From an uncultured Oleiphilaceae bacterium (GTDB lineage Bacteria; Pseudomonadota; Gammaproteobacteria; Pseudomonadales; Oleiphilaceae): 64,000 nt of DNA. The position numbers and the translations under genes are program-made. The stretch spans positions 108,982 to 172,981 of the forward strand of contig CAJXUY010000009.1 in NCBI GenBank assembly GCA_913060665.1. Reading direction: 5' to 3'. Positions 10,969 through 25,170 of this stretch are shown in pieces. How positions within the stretch are numbered: position 1 is the first letter of the stretch; each line of letters opens with the position of its first letter. The notes beneath the pieces were generated by a model. It saw only the letters and a list, made by a program, of their open reading frames with translations, searched no databases and was not told the origin of the DNA.

Positions 10969-11083
10969 TTCATCCCCTCAATTCAGTGGTTCACATCACT
11001 GATTGCATCATAACGTGTCATATCTGCATGTATCGGTGTTATTGAAAACAATACACTCATTATTTTTCTTTTAGTTTGGTGAA

Positions 11084-11102
11084 CTGATTTTGCCAAAATC
11101 AG
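11084..11102 (-). terminator. Hairpin downstream of truD
   Basis: A perfect 8-base stem (CTGATTTT/AAAATCAG, 3-base loop) lies 13 bases past the truD stop. The T-run on the minus strand is weak, so terminator function is uncertain. Confidence 0.4.
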
Positions 11103-11114
11103 CGATTGTTGCAC

Positions 11115-12107
11115 TTATATATTCTTTTCTGATGGGTAGGTTCGCTCAAAAACGCTGTAGTTTACTACTTCATTCAATAATGATGTAGCAAATGATCCGG
11201 TTGGTAACAAAAATTCAACATCTAGAACATCTTCTAACACTTTCCAGCGCATATCCGTCGGAATCACTGCTAATGGGCGCTCTTCCATTTTTAAACGGTT
11301 CGCATACAACCCTTTGGTCAGATCTGGATGTTGTTCAAATACCGCTTGTTCAAGCCGACTGCAACCTACATATCCAGAAGGGTCATCATTTTCAAATATT
11401 TGATCGACATAATCTCTCGGCAGTTCACCGTACAACGGCCCCGCTAAAGGTGCATCAAGCCAGCTACTATTTTCGACCCTTTCAGCTAACACACTGTTAA
11501 ATAAAAAAGAGCGTGCTGCAGAGAGATAAAAGCCTCGCTTGCTTTTAGTGGCCTTAATTTCACGCTTGAACATCGCAACCGCTTTATTAACATTTGTACC
11601 GTTTCTACCAAAGCGTTGCTCGCCAAAGTAATTAGGGAAACCACGACGACTCACGTCTTCAAGCGACTGCTCAAGCATCGTAATATCACCCTTGAGCTGC
11701 CGAATACGCAGCGCGAACCTATTCGCATAGTGTTGCCCTCTTCGCAGCTTATGGCTATGCCTCTGATGGGAGAGAATCTGAAGAGTTTCATCATTCAATA
11801 AACTCCAATCTGGCTCGGGTCGATTACCCAGATAAACGCTAAACCACTGCCGGGTAATCGCATGGCGATCTTTTAATCCACTTAAGCCAATATCCATTTC
11901 CCGAACAGCGGCATGCTTCGCAATTCTACGGGCAATAAAATCGGTATTCTCACCCCGCTTTTCAACAAACAGCCAAACGTGTTCACCTTCACCTGTCAGT
12001 GAGACGTTCATCATTTCTTCTACAAAAAAGTCTTCATCACAGGTCCGAATAACGCCCTGACAACTTATATTGTTATTCGCGGTTGGAAACGAAAGGTTAT
12101 ATTCCAA
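11115..12107 (-). CDS. truD: tRNA pseudouridine(13) synthase
   Basis: Forms pseudouridine at position 13 of tRNA-Glu. The catalytic Asp80 lies in GLSGLKDRHAITRQWF, at the same residue number as in E. coli TruD, and GFPNYFGEQRFG and the RSFLFNSVLAERV block are family hallmarks. Length 330 is slightly short of the common 340-350. It lies 53 bases after the ispF stop, in the usual ispD-ispF-truD order. Confidence 0.95.
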   Translation of the reverse strand: MEYNLSFPTANNNISCQGVIRTCDEDFFVEEMMNVSLTGEGEHVWLFVEKRGENTDFIARRIAKHAAVREMDIGLSGLKDRHAITRQWFSVYLGNRPEPDWSLLNDETLQILSHQRHSHKLRRGQHYANRFALRIRQLKGDITMLEQSLEDVSRRGFPNYFGEQRFGRNGTNVNKAVAMFKREIKATKSKRGFYLSAARSFLFNSVLAERVENSSWLDAPLAGPLYGELPRDYVDQIFENDDPSGYVGCSRLEQAVFEQHPDLTKGLYANRLKMEERPLAVIPTDMRWKVLEDVLDVEFLLPTGSFATSLLNEVVNYSVFERTYPSEKNI

Positions 12108-12160
12108 ATCAAATACCCTATGAGGTTTCTATATTAAGGTCGCTGCGAGCGACTCAAACA

Positions 12161-12640
12161 TTACTTTATAATCAGGCACGTCGCAAAACATGCAATACCT
12201 TCCTTACGGCCGGTAAACCCTAAATGCTCTGTAGTGGTGGCTTTAACGCTTACAGTATCAAGTTCTATCAACAAGTCCTCAGCAATTAGCGCTCTCATCT
12301 CTCTTATATGAGGCGCCATTTTCGGTGCTTGAGCTACAATCGTACAGTCAATATTAGAAATCTCATACGGCTGAATTAACGTTCGTACATGTCGCAACAA
12401 TGCACGACTATCTGCTCCGGCCCACTCAGCGTCAGTATCGGGAAAATGATGACCGATATCCCCAAGTGCTGCAGCCCCCAGCAACGCATCGCAAAGCGCA
12501 TGGAGCAGCACATCACCGTCGGAGTGCGCTTTTAAACCTTGAGTGTAGGGGATTTTTACGCCACCAATCGTGACATGCTCGCCCTTTTCGAAGGCATGAA
12601 CATCGTAACCTTGCCCGACTCTAATGTTGGGTAAACTCAT
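12161..12640 (-). CDS. ispF: 2-C-methyl-D-erythritol 2,4-cyclodiphosphate synthase
   Basis: Fifth enzyme of the MEP isoprenoid pathway; a trimeric zinc enzyme. Seen: GQGYDVHAF (metal ligands Asp and His), the [20 protein letters not shown] block, [10 protein letters not shown] and the C-terminal [15 protein letters not shown]. Start set at the ATG at 12640, because the in-frame TTG at 12643 adds one residue only and an AAGGA site lies upstream. It follows ispD by 17 bases, so the two consecutive-step MEP genes are one unit. Confidence 0.96.
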   Translation of the reverse strand: MSLPNIRVGQGYDVHAFEKGEHVTIGGVKIPYTQGLKAHSDGDVLLHALCDALLGAAALGDIGHHFPDTDAEWAGADSRALLRHVRTLIQPYEISNIDCTIVAQAPKMAPHIREMRALIAEDLLIELDTVSVKATTTEHLGFTGRKEGIACFATCLIIK

Positions 12641-12657
12641 CAATTAACCCTATCCTT

Positions 12658-13368
12658 TTATCTAGACAGGTATATCTCCGCTAACTCGAGATCACCTGGT
12701 TGAGTAATTTTAATATTGTCAGCACTACCTTGGATCATGATAGGCGTTAGACCTTCTGCTTCTATAGCAGAGGCCTCATCAGTAATGACGAGTCCGTTCT
12801 TCAAACCGTTTTTCAGCGACCGCAAAAGGGGTTCATACCGGAACATCTGAGGAGTGAAAGCCCGCCAAAGGGATGATCGGTCGACAGTATCCACAATACA
12901 ACCATCAACTACTTTCTTTACTGTATCCGCAACAGGCACGCCAAGAATACCGCCTATAGAGTGACCTTCTAATTCAACTATCAACTGACTAATATCATCA
13001 GTAGCAATGCAAGGGCGAGCAACATCATGTACAAGGACCCAATCGTCTGGGCGGGCTTTATCGGCTATCGACTCAAGCCCGCACAGCACGGTATCGACTC
13101 TTTCTTGCCCACCGTCATAGCGAACGACTCGGCTTTTAAGGCTCGTTGGCAATTGCTCCCAATACTGGTCTCCGGGGGAAACGCCTACCAATATACAACT
13201 AAGCGTCGAATGAGCGAGAAGCGTTTCCAGCGTGTGCTCAATAACGGTTTTATTGATCAATGGAAGATATTGTTTTGGGCGATCAGCTTTCATTCGGCTA
13301 CCTACACCCGCTGCTGGAACGATAACCCAATATTTAACAGATGAAGCTGGCTGAGTAGTGCTAGTCAT
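12658..13368 (-). CDS. ispD: 2-C-methyl-D-erythritol 4-phosphate cytidylyltransferase
   Basis: Third enzyme of the MEP pathway; transfers CMP to methylerythritol phosphate. Nucleotide-binding opening VPAAGVGSRMKADRPKQYL, then VLVHDVARPC and the GVPVADTVKKV block are all present. Length 236 is normal. It lies between ftsB (56 bases upstream) and ispF, the standard order. Confidence 0.95.
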   Translation of the reverse strand: MTSTTQPASSVKYWVIVPAAGVGSRMKADRPKQYLPLINKTVIEHTLETLLAHSTLSCILVGVSPGDQYWEQLPTSLKSRVVRYDGGQERVDTVLCGLESIADKARPDDWVLVHDVARPCIATDDISQLIVELEGHSIGGILGVPVADTVKKVVDGCIVDTVDRSSLWRAFTPQMFRYEPLLRSLKNGLKNGLVITDEASAIEAEGLTPIMIQGSADNIKITQPGDLELAEIYLSR

Positions 13369-13424
13369 TATGGGAGGTAACGAATGTAGAGAATATAGGG
13401 AGTGTAGAAAATATGGTCATAGAC

Positions 13425-13700
13425 TCACTTGTTATCGATTAACAGATAAAACGACTCGCCTTTATGAATCATACCCAAATGATTCCTGGCGCGCTCTTCA
13501 ATCGCTTCGTTCCCAGACTTCAAGTCCAACACCTCGGCATCCAGCAATGCATTTCGATCAGCCAATAGCTGATTACCGGCAACCTGCTCGTCAATCTGCT
13601 TTTGTAGCACCCACACCTGCGCAAAGCTGCCCTCTCCTACCCATAGGCGGACCTGCAACATCACAATAAAAACAGTCAGTAAGAGCCAAAGCCATTTCAT
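13425..13700 (-). CDS. ftsB: Cell division protein FtsB
   Basis: Small bitopic divisome protein that forms the FtsQLB complex. One N-terminal membrane helix (about residues 2-20) is followed by a coiled coil (residues 30-65, with the LLADRNALLDAEVLDLKSG stretch) and the conserved ARNHLGMIHKGESFY tail. Length 91 is typical. It lies between eno and ispD as in E. coli. Confidence 0.93.
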   Translation of the reverse strand: MKWLWLLLTVFIVMLQVRLWVGEGSFAQVWVLQKQIDEQVAGNQLLADRNALLDAEVLDLKSGNEAIEERARNHLGMIHKGESFYLLIDNK

Positions 13701-13777
13701 AATGGGAACATTAAACGCATACAGTTTTAAATTTTACCTGCTAAGCAGCTTCTTCAGGTATATATCATATTATTACT

Positions 13778-13796
13778 ATTCCCACGAAGGGGGAAT
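13778..13796. repeat. Short palindromic repeat unit (ATTCCC/GGGAAT)
   Basis: ATTCCC and GGGAAT arms flank a 7-base loop and are followed by GACAAAA. The same GGGAATGACAA text occurs at 15302-15312, next to another hairpin. This resembles the short dispersed ATTCCCGC...GCGGGAAT elements found between genes in many proteobacteria. Confidence 0.45.
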
Positions 13797-13835
13797 GACA
13801 AAAGTTGAGTATAGCTTACCAGGTAGTCTTTAAAA

Positions 13836-13867
13836 CCGAGAAAGGGCAGATATTACTCTGCCCTTTC
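13836..13867 (-). terminator. Rho-independent terminator of eno
   Basis: A perfect 10-base stem (GAAAGGGCAG/CTGCCCTTTC) with an 8-base loop is followed on the minus strand by TCGGTTTT. It starts about 27 bases past the eno stop codon. Confidence 0.75.
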
Positions 13868-13893
13868 AAAACACTATACTCTCAAGAAGCTAA

Positions 13894-15222
<1,329 letters not shown>

Positions 15223-15247
15223 TTACTATTTAAAAAATATTTTTCCA

Positions 15248-15308
15248 CCATTCCCGCATACAAGGTGAATTGCTCTGCAAGAGAGCTCCCAGGGGTGGGC
15301 GGGAATGA
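15248..15308. repeat. Hairpin repeat between kdsA and eno
   Basis: Outer arms ATTCCCGC (15250-15257) and GCGGGAAT (15299-15306) are exact complements around a GC-richer interior, followed by GACAA as in the copy near 13796. It may end kdsA transcription on the minus strand, but there is no clear T-run next to it. Confidence 0.5.
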
Positions 15309-15320
15309 CAAGCTCATAAT

Positions 15321-17851
<2,531 letters not shown>

Positions 17852-17977
17852 TTAATTAGTGAGGGGAGATTGTCATCTCAAGATGGGGGCTCAGGTTACC
17901 AGAATCTCAAATTCGACTCAACGAAAATCATCTAGGTATATACCGCTAACATCAATATTTTACAATTGATTATGGTT

Positions 17978-19480
17978 CTACTTTTGACCCCAACTTATTT
18001 CTAGGATTTCAGCTCCACTCTCCACCTGAAAACCATCAGCCACTAATAAATTGCCAATAGCCACTAAACACGCATTGTAATATAGCAACGGAACCGAATC
18101 CCTCAACCATGGCGGTACATTGCTATCATGAAAGCATTTTTTCAAAGGTCTATGATGAGCCTTACCCTCAGGCTTGAATACCTCTCCGCCTTGACGAAAT
18201 TTTACAGTGACCTGCTCATCACTAGAAGGTCGCTTTATCAATAGTTTAGCGGGGCAACTCATTCGCTCTGCGCTACCATCCTTAACACTAGTAACCCCTC
18301 CACCAATAATACGCAAAGCATAGGGCCTGCCCATAATATCTTGATCAAACAGTACCCTAGGCTCGTTAACACTAATGATATAGTCACTATCTGCAAACTC
18401 AGCGCCATGGCAAATATTAATATCGTTCGCTCCAAAGCCCGGCTGCGCATTAATGTCTTTTAAGGGTAACGCAAAAATCGCATTACGATAACGCCTGACA
18501 GCCCCCTGCGACCACTCTATCAATGGGCTTGCGTCATCTCGGGCCATAAGTAGCTCGCTCCATATCCGTTGAAATCTTTTTTCACCGGGGAAACCCAACC
18601 CTTGAAGCTGCAACCAATAACGAACAGCATTTCGCTGGCGGCTCAACGACAACTGGGCGAGCCCGTTAATTGACAATGCAGAGCCAAACAGATTCTGGGT
18701 CATTCCATTCAAGTCTATATTAGCCAACGCCTCTTCTAGTTCAGCACTTTCACGGCAGTGGTCAGCCGACACAGCCAAACGGCTAACTGCTCTCTCCCAC
18801 CGAGTTTCCAGCTTAGGAATAATCTTGTGCCTAAGAAAGTTTCGATCATAGTCACAACGGGCATTACTATCATCCTCAACCCATTCCAGCTCATATTTTT
18901 TAGCTACGCGAAGCAGTTCAGACCTTGATACAGCTAAAAACGGTCGATGAATGAGCGCTGACTTTAAAGGGCGACTTTTAGGTATTCCAGCAACCCCCTT
19001 AACCCCTGCTCCTCTCATCAGTCGCAATAAAACGGTTTCTGCTTGATCATTCAGGTGATGTCCCTGCAGCAAAACACTCCCACTAGGCAAGACTTGTTCA
19101 AATACGTTATAGCGAGCAGCCCTAGCTGCCTCTTCAACACCTTTCTTTGCAGCATTAAGCGAAACCTGGCGAACAATTAATTCAACCCCCAAACAATGAC
19201 ACACTTTTTCACAATGGGATTGCCACAGGTCAGCATGCTCACTAAGACCATGGTGCACATGAATGGCTAGCACCTTAGCCTGCCGGCACTCAGATAAGTA
19301 ACGACTTGCAAGAGTCAGTAATAACGAAGAGTCCATCCCTCCACTGAAGGCGACAAAATAGCTATTCGAATTAGGGATGCTCTGAAGGGCTTTTTTTAGA
19401 GGCGCAGGGAGCAAAGCAAACCAAGACTCATCTAACAAGCGAGCCTCTGTAAGCGAATGAGAGTCAGAGGAATTGGTCAT
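17978..19480 (-). CDS. tilS: tRNA(Ile)-lysidine synthetase
   Basis: Modifies C34 of the CAU-anticodon tRNA-Ile to lysidine, allowing AUA decoding; essential in most bacteria. The PP-loop [13 protein letters not shown] and the block [20 protein letters not shown] with RPFL are present in the N-terminal ATPase, and a TilS C-terminal domain ([20 protein letters not shown]) follows. At 500 residues it is somewhat longer than the usual 430-450, the extra lying in the middle of the C-terminal half. Its start overlaps the accA stop by 17 bases. Confidence 0.93.
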   Translation of the reverse strand: MTNSSDSHSLTEARLLDESWFALLPAPLKKALQSIPNSNSYFVAFSGGMDSSLLLTLASRYLSECRQAKVLAIHVHHGLSEHADLWQSHCEKVCHCLGVELIVRQVSLNAAKKGVEEAARAARYNVFEQVLPSGSVLLQGHHLNDQAETVLLRLMRGAGVKGVAGIPKSRPLKSALIHRPFLAVSRSELLRVAKKYELEWVEDDSNARCDYDRNFLRHKIIPKLETRWERAVSRLAVSADHCRESAELEEALANIDLNGMTQNLFGSALSINGLAQLSLSRQRNAVRYWLQLQGLGFPGEKRFQRIWSELLMARDDASPLIEWSQGAVRRYRNAIFALPLKDINAQPGFGANDINICHGAEFADSDYIISVNEPRVLFDQDIMGRPYALRIIGGGVTSVKDGSAERMSCPAKLLIKRPSSDEQVTVKFRQGGEVFKPEGKAHHRPLKKCFHDSNVPPWLRDSVPLLYYNACLVAIGNLLVADGFQVESGAEILEISWGQK

Positions 19481-20417
19481 AAGAAGTCAGGCGCTGATAT
19501 CTCGCTTCAACTAACTCATCAGTAGACAGTTTTTTAAGTGTGTTTAAGCCTGAAACTAAAGCAGCTTTCAGGTTTCCAGCCACTTGTTCATGGTTGCGAT
19601 GAGCGGCCCCCAACGGTTCATCAATTAATTGATCCACAAACCCTAGGGTTTGAAGTTTCGTGGCGGTAATACCCATTGCTTCTGCAGCCTCTGAGGCATA
19701 TTCTGCACTCTTCCATAATATAGACGCACAGCCTTCTGGCGAAATAACCGCATAGGTCGAATATTCAAGCATATAGAGCTGATCGCATACTCCGATTGCC
19801 AACGCGCCTCCTGAGCCGCCCTCACCAATAACGGTTGAGATAATAGGGGTTTTAAGGCGAGACATCACCGCCAAGTTATGGGCTATAGCTTCACTTTGAC
19901 CTCGCTCCTCTGCGCCTATTCCCGGGTATGCACCAGGCGTATCGATAAAAGTTAGAATTGGCAAGTGAAAGCGCTCAGCCATCTCCATTAAACGACATGC
20001 CTTGCGATACCCTTCAGGTCTAGGCATACCAAAATTACGCCTAACCTTATCTTTTATTTCTCGCCCCTTCTGGTGCCCAATCACCATCACTGGCTCGCCA
20101 TCAAGCCGCGCAATCCCCCCAACAATTGAGGGGTCATCAGCATAAGCACGATCACCGTGAAGCTCATCAAAGTCAGTAAAGATATGAGATACATAATCTA
20201 AGGTATATGGACGCTTCGGGTGTCGCGCCAACCGAGCCACATCCCATGCAGAGAGATCCGAAAAGATATTTTCGGTCAACGTCACACTCTTACTTTTGAG
20301 GCGATTTATTTCCTCAGAGATATTTAAATCACTGTCATTACCCACCATTCTGAGCTCTTCGATTTTCTCTTCAAGCTCTGCAATAGGTTGTTCAAAATCC
20401 AAGTAATAAGCGTTCAT
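19464..20417 (-). CDS. accA: Acetyl-CoA carboxylase carboxyltransferase subunit alpha
   Basis: Alpha subunit of the carboxyltransferase that makes malonyl-CoA for fatty acid synthesis. Seen: an N-terminal helical segment, [49 protein letters not shown] and [13 protein letters not shown], the oxyanion/CoA-binding core. Length 317 is standard. It lies downstream of dnaE, the classical gammaproteobacterial dnaE-accA order, and is coupled to tilS by overlap. Confidence 0.97.
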   Translation of the reverse strand: MNAYYLDFEQPIAELEEKIEELRMVGNDSDLNISEEINRLKSKSVTLTENIFSDLSAWDVARLARHPKRPYTLDYVSHIFTDFDELHGDRAYADDPSIVGGIARLDGEPVMVIGHQKGREIKDKVRRNFGMPRPEGYRKACRLMEMAERFHLPILTFIDTPGAYPGIGAEERGQSEAIAHNLAVMSRLKTPIISTVIGEGGSGGALAIGVCDQLYMLEYSTYAVISPEGCASILWKSAEYASEAAEAMGITATKLQTLGFVDQLIDEPLGAAHRNHEQVAGNLKAALVSGLNTLKKLSTDELVEARYQRLTSYDQFL

Positions 20418-20600
20418 ATCGCCGTAGTCTGCTGCAAAAAAGTTACGTCAGTGACTAGTCAACACTGTCACTGCACCCATAGCCGAAATATCAACACCAA
20501 TAATAGAAGTACCAAGGCCCGTAGTGATCAATAAGCTAATAATAGGTATTTTCTACAATTTTCCTACCAAAACACAACACTCCAGAATAGGAAACATGGC

Positions 20601-20643
20601 ATATTCGATGAATATCGGCACATTTTCATGGCAATACCATGAA
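20601..20643. repeat. Two adjacent small inverted repeats between dnaE and accA
   Basis: ATATTC-GAT-GAATAT (20601-20615) and TTCATGG-CAATA-CCATGAA (20625-20643) lie side by side in the 287-base gap downstream of dnaE. They may help end dnaE transcription or act upstream of accA. No T-run follows on the minus strand. I saw nothing else in 20418-20704. Confidence 0.35.
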
Positions 20644-20704
20644 TATTTACGAAATTAAGGTCACCCTTACGCTAGAACATCTTATTTATAGGGTAATATC
20701 CAGT

Positions 20705-23700
20705 TTACTCTCGATAGCGCATTTTTACATTGGTGTCGCCCAGCACATATCGCAACCCCTGAATGAGCTCATCCGTCGGCTTAACCCGCCACTCATTACC
20801 TAACTCTATCATCGACCGTGCATCACTGCGATGGTAATCAACCGCGACCTTACATCCTTCACCTTTATAGGGTGTCAGCGTTTCTTCAAGCTCATTTAGA
20901 AAACCGTTAACAAAAACACCCTCATTAACTTTCAAATAGAGTGATTTTGCATGGCGCATTCGCGCACTGAGAATATCGTACGCAGAATTAACCCTCATTT
21001 TGGTCGAGCCAGAATAGTCATCAATACTTACCTCCCCCTCAACCACTAAAATGGTATCGCTAATTAGCAACTCTCTGTTCTGCTCATAGCTATCAGAGAA
21101 AAAGGCGATCTCTGTTCTGGCGCTTCGGTCATCGATTGTTACAAAAGCCATAGTGTTGCCTTTTTTGTTTTTCATCGTCCGCACCGCGACGATCAACCCC
21201 GCAATATTAATATTGCCTTTGCCGGGCTGTATATCGGCAATAGGTGTTTTGGCAAATTGCCTCACCTCTTTTTCATACTCATCAAACGGATGCCCTGTGA
21301 GATAAAGCCCCAGTGTATCCTTTTCGAGTTTAAGGCGTTCTTTTTCGCTCCACTCCCTGATATTTTCGGTTTCAGCATAAACGTCTTCAGTTTCATCCGA
21401 AATAACTTCACCAAACATATCATCCATGCCAGCGTTCTGATTTCGACTATTTTGATCTGCTCTTCGCCCGGCCTCTCCGATGCTCGCCATCAAACGTCCA
21501 CGACTAGGGCCAATATGATCCATAGCACCAGATTTGATCAGCGCTTCCAAAGCCCTTTTATTGACTTTTTTCATATCAACCCGATCACAGAAGTCGAACA
21601 AACTGGTAAACGGCCCGCCTTTTTGTCTGGCTTCAATTAGGCTTTCAATGGGGCCTTCTCCAAGCCCCTTAATGGCACCAAGGCCATAAACAACGCGATC
21701 TTGCTCATCAACCGTAAAGGTATACTCACTCACATTAACATCAGGCAGAACCAAGTCTAGCTCCATGCGTCGACACTCTTCGACCAGTATCACGACTTTG
21801 TCGGTGTTCTGCATATCCGCCGTCAATACCGCCGCCATAAACTCAGCAGGGTAATGGGTTTTCAACCATAAAGTGTGATAAGACACCAGTGCATATGCGG
21901 CAGAGTGAGACTTGTTAAAACCATAACCCGCAAATTTTTCAACCAGGTCAAATATTTTCATGGCCAGGTCAGGATCTATCCCCTGACTTTTGGCACCTTC
22001 CGCAAAGAGTCCTCTTTGCTTGGCCATCTCTTCAGGCTTTTTCTTACCCATCGCCCGCCGAAGCATATCGGCACCACCAAGGGTGTAGCCTGCTAGCGCC
22101 TGCGCTATCTGCATAACCTGTTCTTGATAAACGATAACACCGTAGGTTGGCTCAAGTATCGGCTTCAAACACTCGTGTTGAAAGTCTACATGGGGGTAAG
22201 CAACATCAGCCTTACCATGCTTTCGAGCAATAAAGTCGTCAACCATTCCTGACTCAAGAGGGCCAGGGCGGAACAATGCCACCAATGCAATCATATCCTC
22301 CAGATCATCAGGCTGTAAGCGGCTTACTAGATCTTTCATACCCCGTGATTCCAGCTGGAATACAGCGGTGGTTTCTGCTCGTTTTAATAATGCGAAAGAT
22401 GGCGGATCATCAAGTGGAATTCGATCAATATTCACCGGGTCATGAGCCATTTTTCGACCATTGATCATTTTTAATGCCCAATCAACAATCGTCAGAGTTC
22501 TTAAACCCAAAAAGTCAAACTTAACCAACCCTGCTGATTCAACATCATTCTTATCAAACTGAGTAACCAAGCCATCCCCTAACTCATCACAATGCAAGGG
22601 CGAAAAGTCGGTTAGTTTGGTAGGCGCTATCACCACACCACCAGCGTGCTTACCGGTATTACGGGTTAAACCTTCAAGCTTAAGGGCCATCTCCCAGATT
22701 TCCTGGGCATCTTCATCTTGATCTAGAAACTCTCGTAGCGGCTGTTCCATATCAACCGCTTTTGCTAAGGTCATGCCGATTTCAAACGGGATCATCTTTG
22801 ATAACCGGTCAGCCAAACCATAAGATTTACCTTGTACTCGCGCAACATCACGCACCACGGCCTTCGCTGCCATCGTACCAAAGGTAATAATCTGCGACAC
22901 GGCATTTCGGCCATAGTTATCCGCTACATACGCGATAACCCTATCACGCCCATCCATACAGAAATCGATATCAAAATCAGGCATCGAAACCCGCTCAGGA
23001 TTGAGAAATCGTTCAAAAAGTAGATCATATTGCAGCGGATCAAGGTCAGTAATTTTAAGTACATAGGCTACCAGCGAACCTGCACCTGAACCTCGCCCAG
23101 GCCCAACCGGGATATCATTATTTTTTGACCATTGAATAAAATCCATTACGATCAAAAAATATCCAGGAAACCCCATCTGGATGATAATATCTAACTCAAA
23201 CTTCAAGCGATCAAGATAAGGCTGCCGTTTCTCCTGATAATCACCTGCGCCCTTATCCAAAATGGTTTCAAGTCTTTCCTCTAATCCCTCCTGAGAGATT
23301 TTCCGAAAAAACTCGTCCATCGTCATCCCTTCAGGAATAGGATAATTGGGCAGAAAATACTCGCCTAATTGAACTTCAACATTACATCGCTTGGCGATTT
23401 CCAGTGTGTTTTCAAGTGCTTCTGGAATATCCGAAAAAATCTCGGCCATTTCTTCAGGTGATTTAAGGTATTGCTCCGGACTATAGAATTTGTTTCTGCG
23501 AGGGTCATCAATGGTGCAGCTATCATGAATACAGACGCGGGTTTCATGTGCTTCAAAATCTTCTGTCGCGATAAAATGGACATCATTGGTCGCAACGACT
23601 GGGCACCCCATTTCAGCGGCTAGCTCAACACTTAAATGTACACACTCTTCGTCATTTACTCGTCCGGTTCGCTGTAGTTCAAGATAAAACGTATCTGGAA

Positions 23701-24181
23701 AAACACTCATCCAATAACACAGTTTTTCTTTAGCTAGTGCCTTTTTACCCGAAAGCAGTGCCCGTCCAATTTCCCCTATTTTTGCACCCGATAACGCAAT
23801 AACGCCTTCAGATGCGTTTTCTATCCACTCTTTATCAATAATCGCTTTATCGTGACGCTGCCCTTCTGTAAACCCTCGGGATATTAATTCCGTAATATTT
23901 CGGTAGCCTACATCATTGCGAGCATATAAGGTGATTCGACTTGGGTTGTTATCCTCTTCTAGATTTCTTAACCATAGGTCAACCCCGATAATCGGCTTAA
24001 TACCAGCGCCCATTGTCCCGTTATAAAACTTAACCAAAGCACACATATTCGACTGATCGGTCAAGGCCACCGCCGGCATATTATAACCTGCCACTTTTTT
24101 AATCAGCGGCTTTAACCGAACGGCTCCATCGACGAGAGAAAACTCAGAATGAACTTTTAGGTGTACAAAAGGGACAGACAT
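20705..24181 (-). CDS. dnaE: DNA polymerase III subunit alpha
   Basis: Replicative polymerase catalytic subunit. The N-terminal PHP domain begins FVHLKVHSEFSLVDGAVRLK. The polymerase core holds GPGRGSGAGSLVAY and the catalytic aspartates in PDFDIDFCMDGRDRVI, with a third in the following palm. A helix-hairpin-helix region, an OB fold (around NIAGLIVAVRTMKNKKGN) and a C-terminal domain follow. Length 1158 matches DnaE1 (about 1160). It is followed by accA and preceded by a short gap to the degenerate GGDEF gene. Confidence 0.98.
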   Translation of the reverse strand: MSVPFVHLKVHSEFSLVDGAVRLKPLIKKVAGYNMPAVALTDQSNMCALVKFYNGTMGAGIKPIIGVDLWLRNLEEDNNPSRITLYARNDVGYRNITELISRGFTEGQRHDKAIIDKEWIENASEGVIALSGAKIGEIGRALLSGKKALAKEKLCYWMSVFPDTFYLELQRTGRVNDEECVHLSVELAAEMGCPVVATNDVHFIATEDFEAHETRVCIHDSCTIDDPRRNKFYSPEQYLKSPEEMAEIFSDIPEALENTLEIAKRCNVEVQLGEYFLPNYPIPEGMTMDEFFRKISQEGLEERLETILDKGAGDYQEKRQPYLDRLKFELDIIIQMGFPGYFLIVMDFIQWSKNNDIPVGPGRGSGAGSLVAYVLKITDLDPLQYDLLFERFLNPERVSMPDFDIDFCMDGRDRVIAYVADNYGRNAVSQIITFGTMAAKAVVRDVARVQGKSYGLADRLSKMIPFEIGMTLAKAVDMEQPLREFLDQDEDAQEIWEMALKLEGLTRNTGKHAGGVVIAPTKLTDFSPLHCDELGDGLVTQFDKNDVESAGLVKFDFLGLRTLTIVDWALKMINGRKMAHDPVNIDRIPLDDPPSFALLKRAETTAVFQLESRGMKDLVSRLQPDDLEDMIALVALFRPGPLESGMVDDFIARKHGKADVAYPHVDFQHECLKPILEPTYGVIVYQEQVMQIAQALAGYTLGGADMLRRAMGKKKPEEMAKQRGLFAEGAKSQGIDPDLAMKIFDLVEKFAGYGFNKSHSAAYALVSYHTLWLKTHYPAEFMAAVLTADMQNTDKVVILVEECRRMELDLVLPDVNVSEYTFTVDEQDRVVYGLGAIKGLGEGPIESLIEARQKGGPFTSLFDFCDRVDMKKVNKRALEALIKSGAMDHIGPSRGRLMASIGEAGRRADQNSRNQNAGMDDMFGEVISDETEDVYAETENIREWSEKERLKLEKDTLGLYLTGHPFDEYEKEVRQFAKTPIADIQPGKGNINIAGLIVAVRTMKNKKGNTMAFVTIDDRSARTEIAFFSDSYEQNRELLISDTILVVEGEVSIDDYSGSTKMRVNSAYDILSARMRHAKSLYLKVNEGVFVNGFLNELEETLTPYKGEGCKVAVDYHRSDARSMIELGNEWRVKPTDELIQGLRYVLGDTNVKMRYRE

Positions 24182-24225
24182 AAATGCTTCTATTTATCTA
24201 ATATAATTACGCGCTAGCACTCGAA

Positions 24226-25170
24226 TTAACGCCAGCTTAACAAGTCATCTTCAGCGAGCTGTAATAGATCATCGTAGCGATCTATTTCAAAGTCTTCATC
24301 ATTTTGGGCAATACCATGATAAACGGCAACGCCCATTCTAAATTCGACCCATTCCTGTAATTCACTTTCTTCTAGGTAGCGCTCGATTTTTGCTTTAATA
24401 CGCGCAGCTAAAATCTCTGAGCCGGTGCCATTGGTATGGGGCAGTAAAGCAACGATTCGTTTATCACTATAACGGGCTGCTTGGTCGGAGTTTCTCAATA
24501 CACCTTGTATCAATAACGCTACATCCGCCAGAACGTTAACATATGCCTCAACCGGTAGTTCAGGCAAGTTTTCATGATGGGTTGCTAGATCAATCAGTAA
24601 TATAGATAGGTCTTGCTGGTATCGTTTGCTACGGTTAAATTCACTACTCAACCAAGATTCCCAATAGGCCCGACTACTAAGCCCTGTCACTTCATCCCGT
24701 AAGCTGTTTTGCTCCAGTTCCAGCTCCAGTTCATTACCTCTAACTTCATGGCGTATAAGGGCCGATATATTTTTCAGGCAGATAGCGACCCACTTAGTGC
24801 TGTCACTGCGGTTACAGGTATCGTAATTCAAAGACAGCGGCAACGCCTGCAAACTAAAATGCCGTTCGACTTCCTGAGCATCGGTAATGATAAGATGATC
24901 GCTTAACCAGTGAGGATCATCAACCTTAAATATGGCATCTGCCAGCCCCTGCAATTGCTCTGCAAACGGCTGCACAAACGCTTGGTTAAGCAACCCTGAA
25001 GGCAAGTCAGAATCTGAAATCAACCATTGACCTTTAGTCATATTTTGAAAGGTCGTATTGCAGTAACGAATAGTAGAGCTTTCGTCTAGCAGCATCACTC
25101 CGTCTTGCCAGCTTTCAACCAGCTGACTAAACAACATTTTTAAATCCGGTTCAGAGAACATATTCGGCAT
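24226..25170 (-). CDS. PAS-GGDEF-like protein with degenerate GGDEF motif
   Basis: Predicted cytosolic signalling protein. A PAS-like N-terminus (about residues 10-110, with DGVMLLDESSTIRYCNTTF) is followed by a GGDEF-fold domain opening LRDEVTGLSSRAYWESWL. The catalytic GGDEF segment reads ARYSDKRIVALLP, so the metal/GTP loop is lost and diguanylate cyclase activity is unlikely; a sensory or structural role is inferred. Start set at the ATG at 25170, seven bases after an AAGGA site; a TTG at 25197 is in frame but lacks one. It lies directly upstream of dnaE on the same strand. It could regulate another partner through its GGDEF fold. Confidence 0.7.
   Translation of the reverse strand: MPNMFSEPDLKMLFSQLVESWQDGVMLLDESSTIRYCNTTFQNMTKGQWLISDSDLPSGLLNQAFVQPFAEQLQGLADAIFKVDDPHWLSDHLIITDAQEVERHFSLQALPLSLNYDTCNRSDSTKWVAICLKNISALIRHEVRGNELELELEQNSLRDEVTGLSSRAYWESWLSSEFNRSKRYQQDLSILLIDLATHHENLPELPVEAYVNVLADVALLIQGVLRNSDQAARYSDKRIVALLPHTNGTGSEILAARIKAKIERYLEESELQEWVEFRMGVAVYHGIAQNDEDFEIDRYDDLLQLAEDDLLSWR

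Noticed and set aside
13027..13344. 105-residue plus-strand frame inside ispD
   Set aside because: It is the antisense of a well-supported gene with no independent signals.
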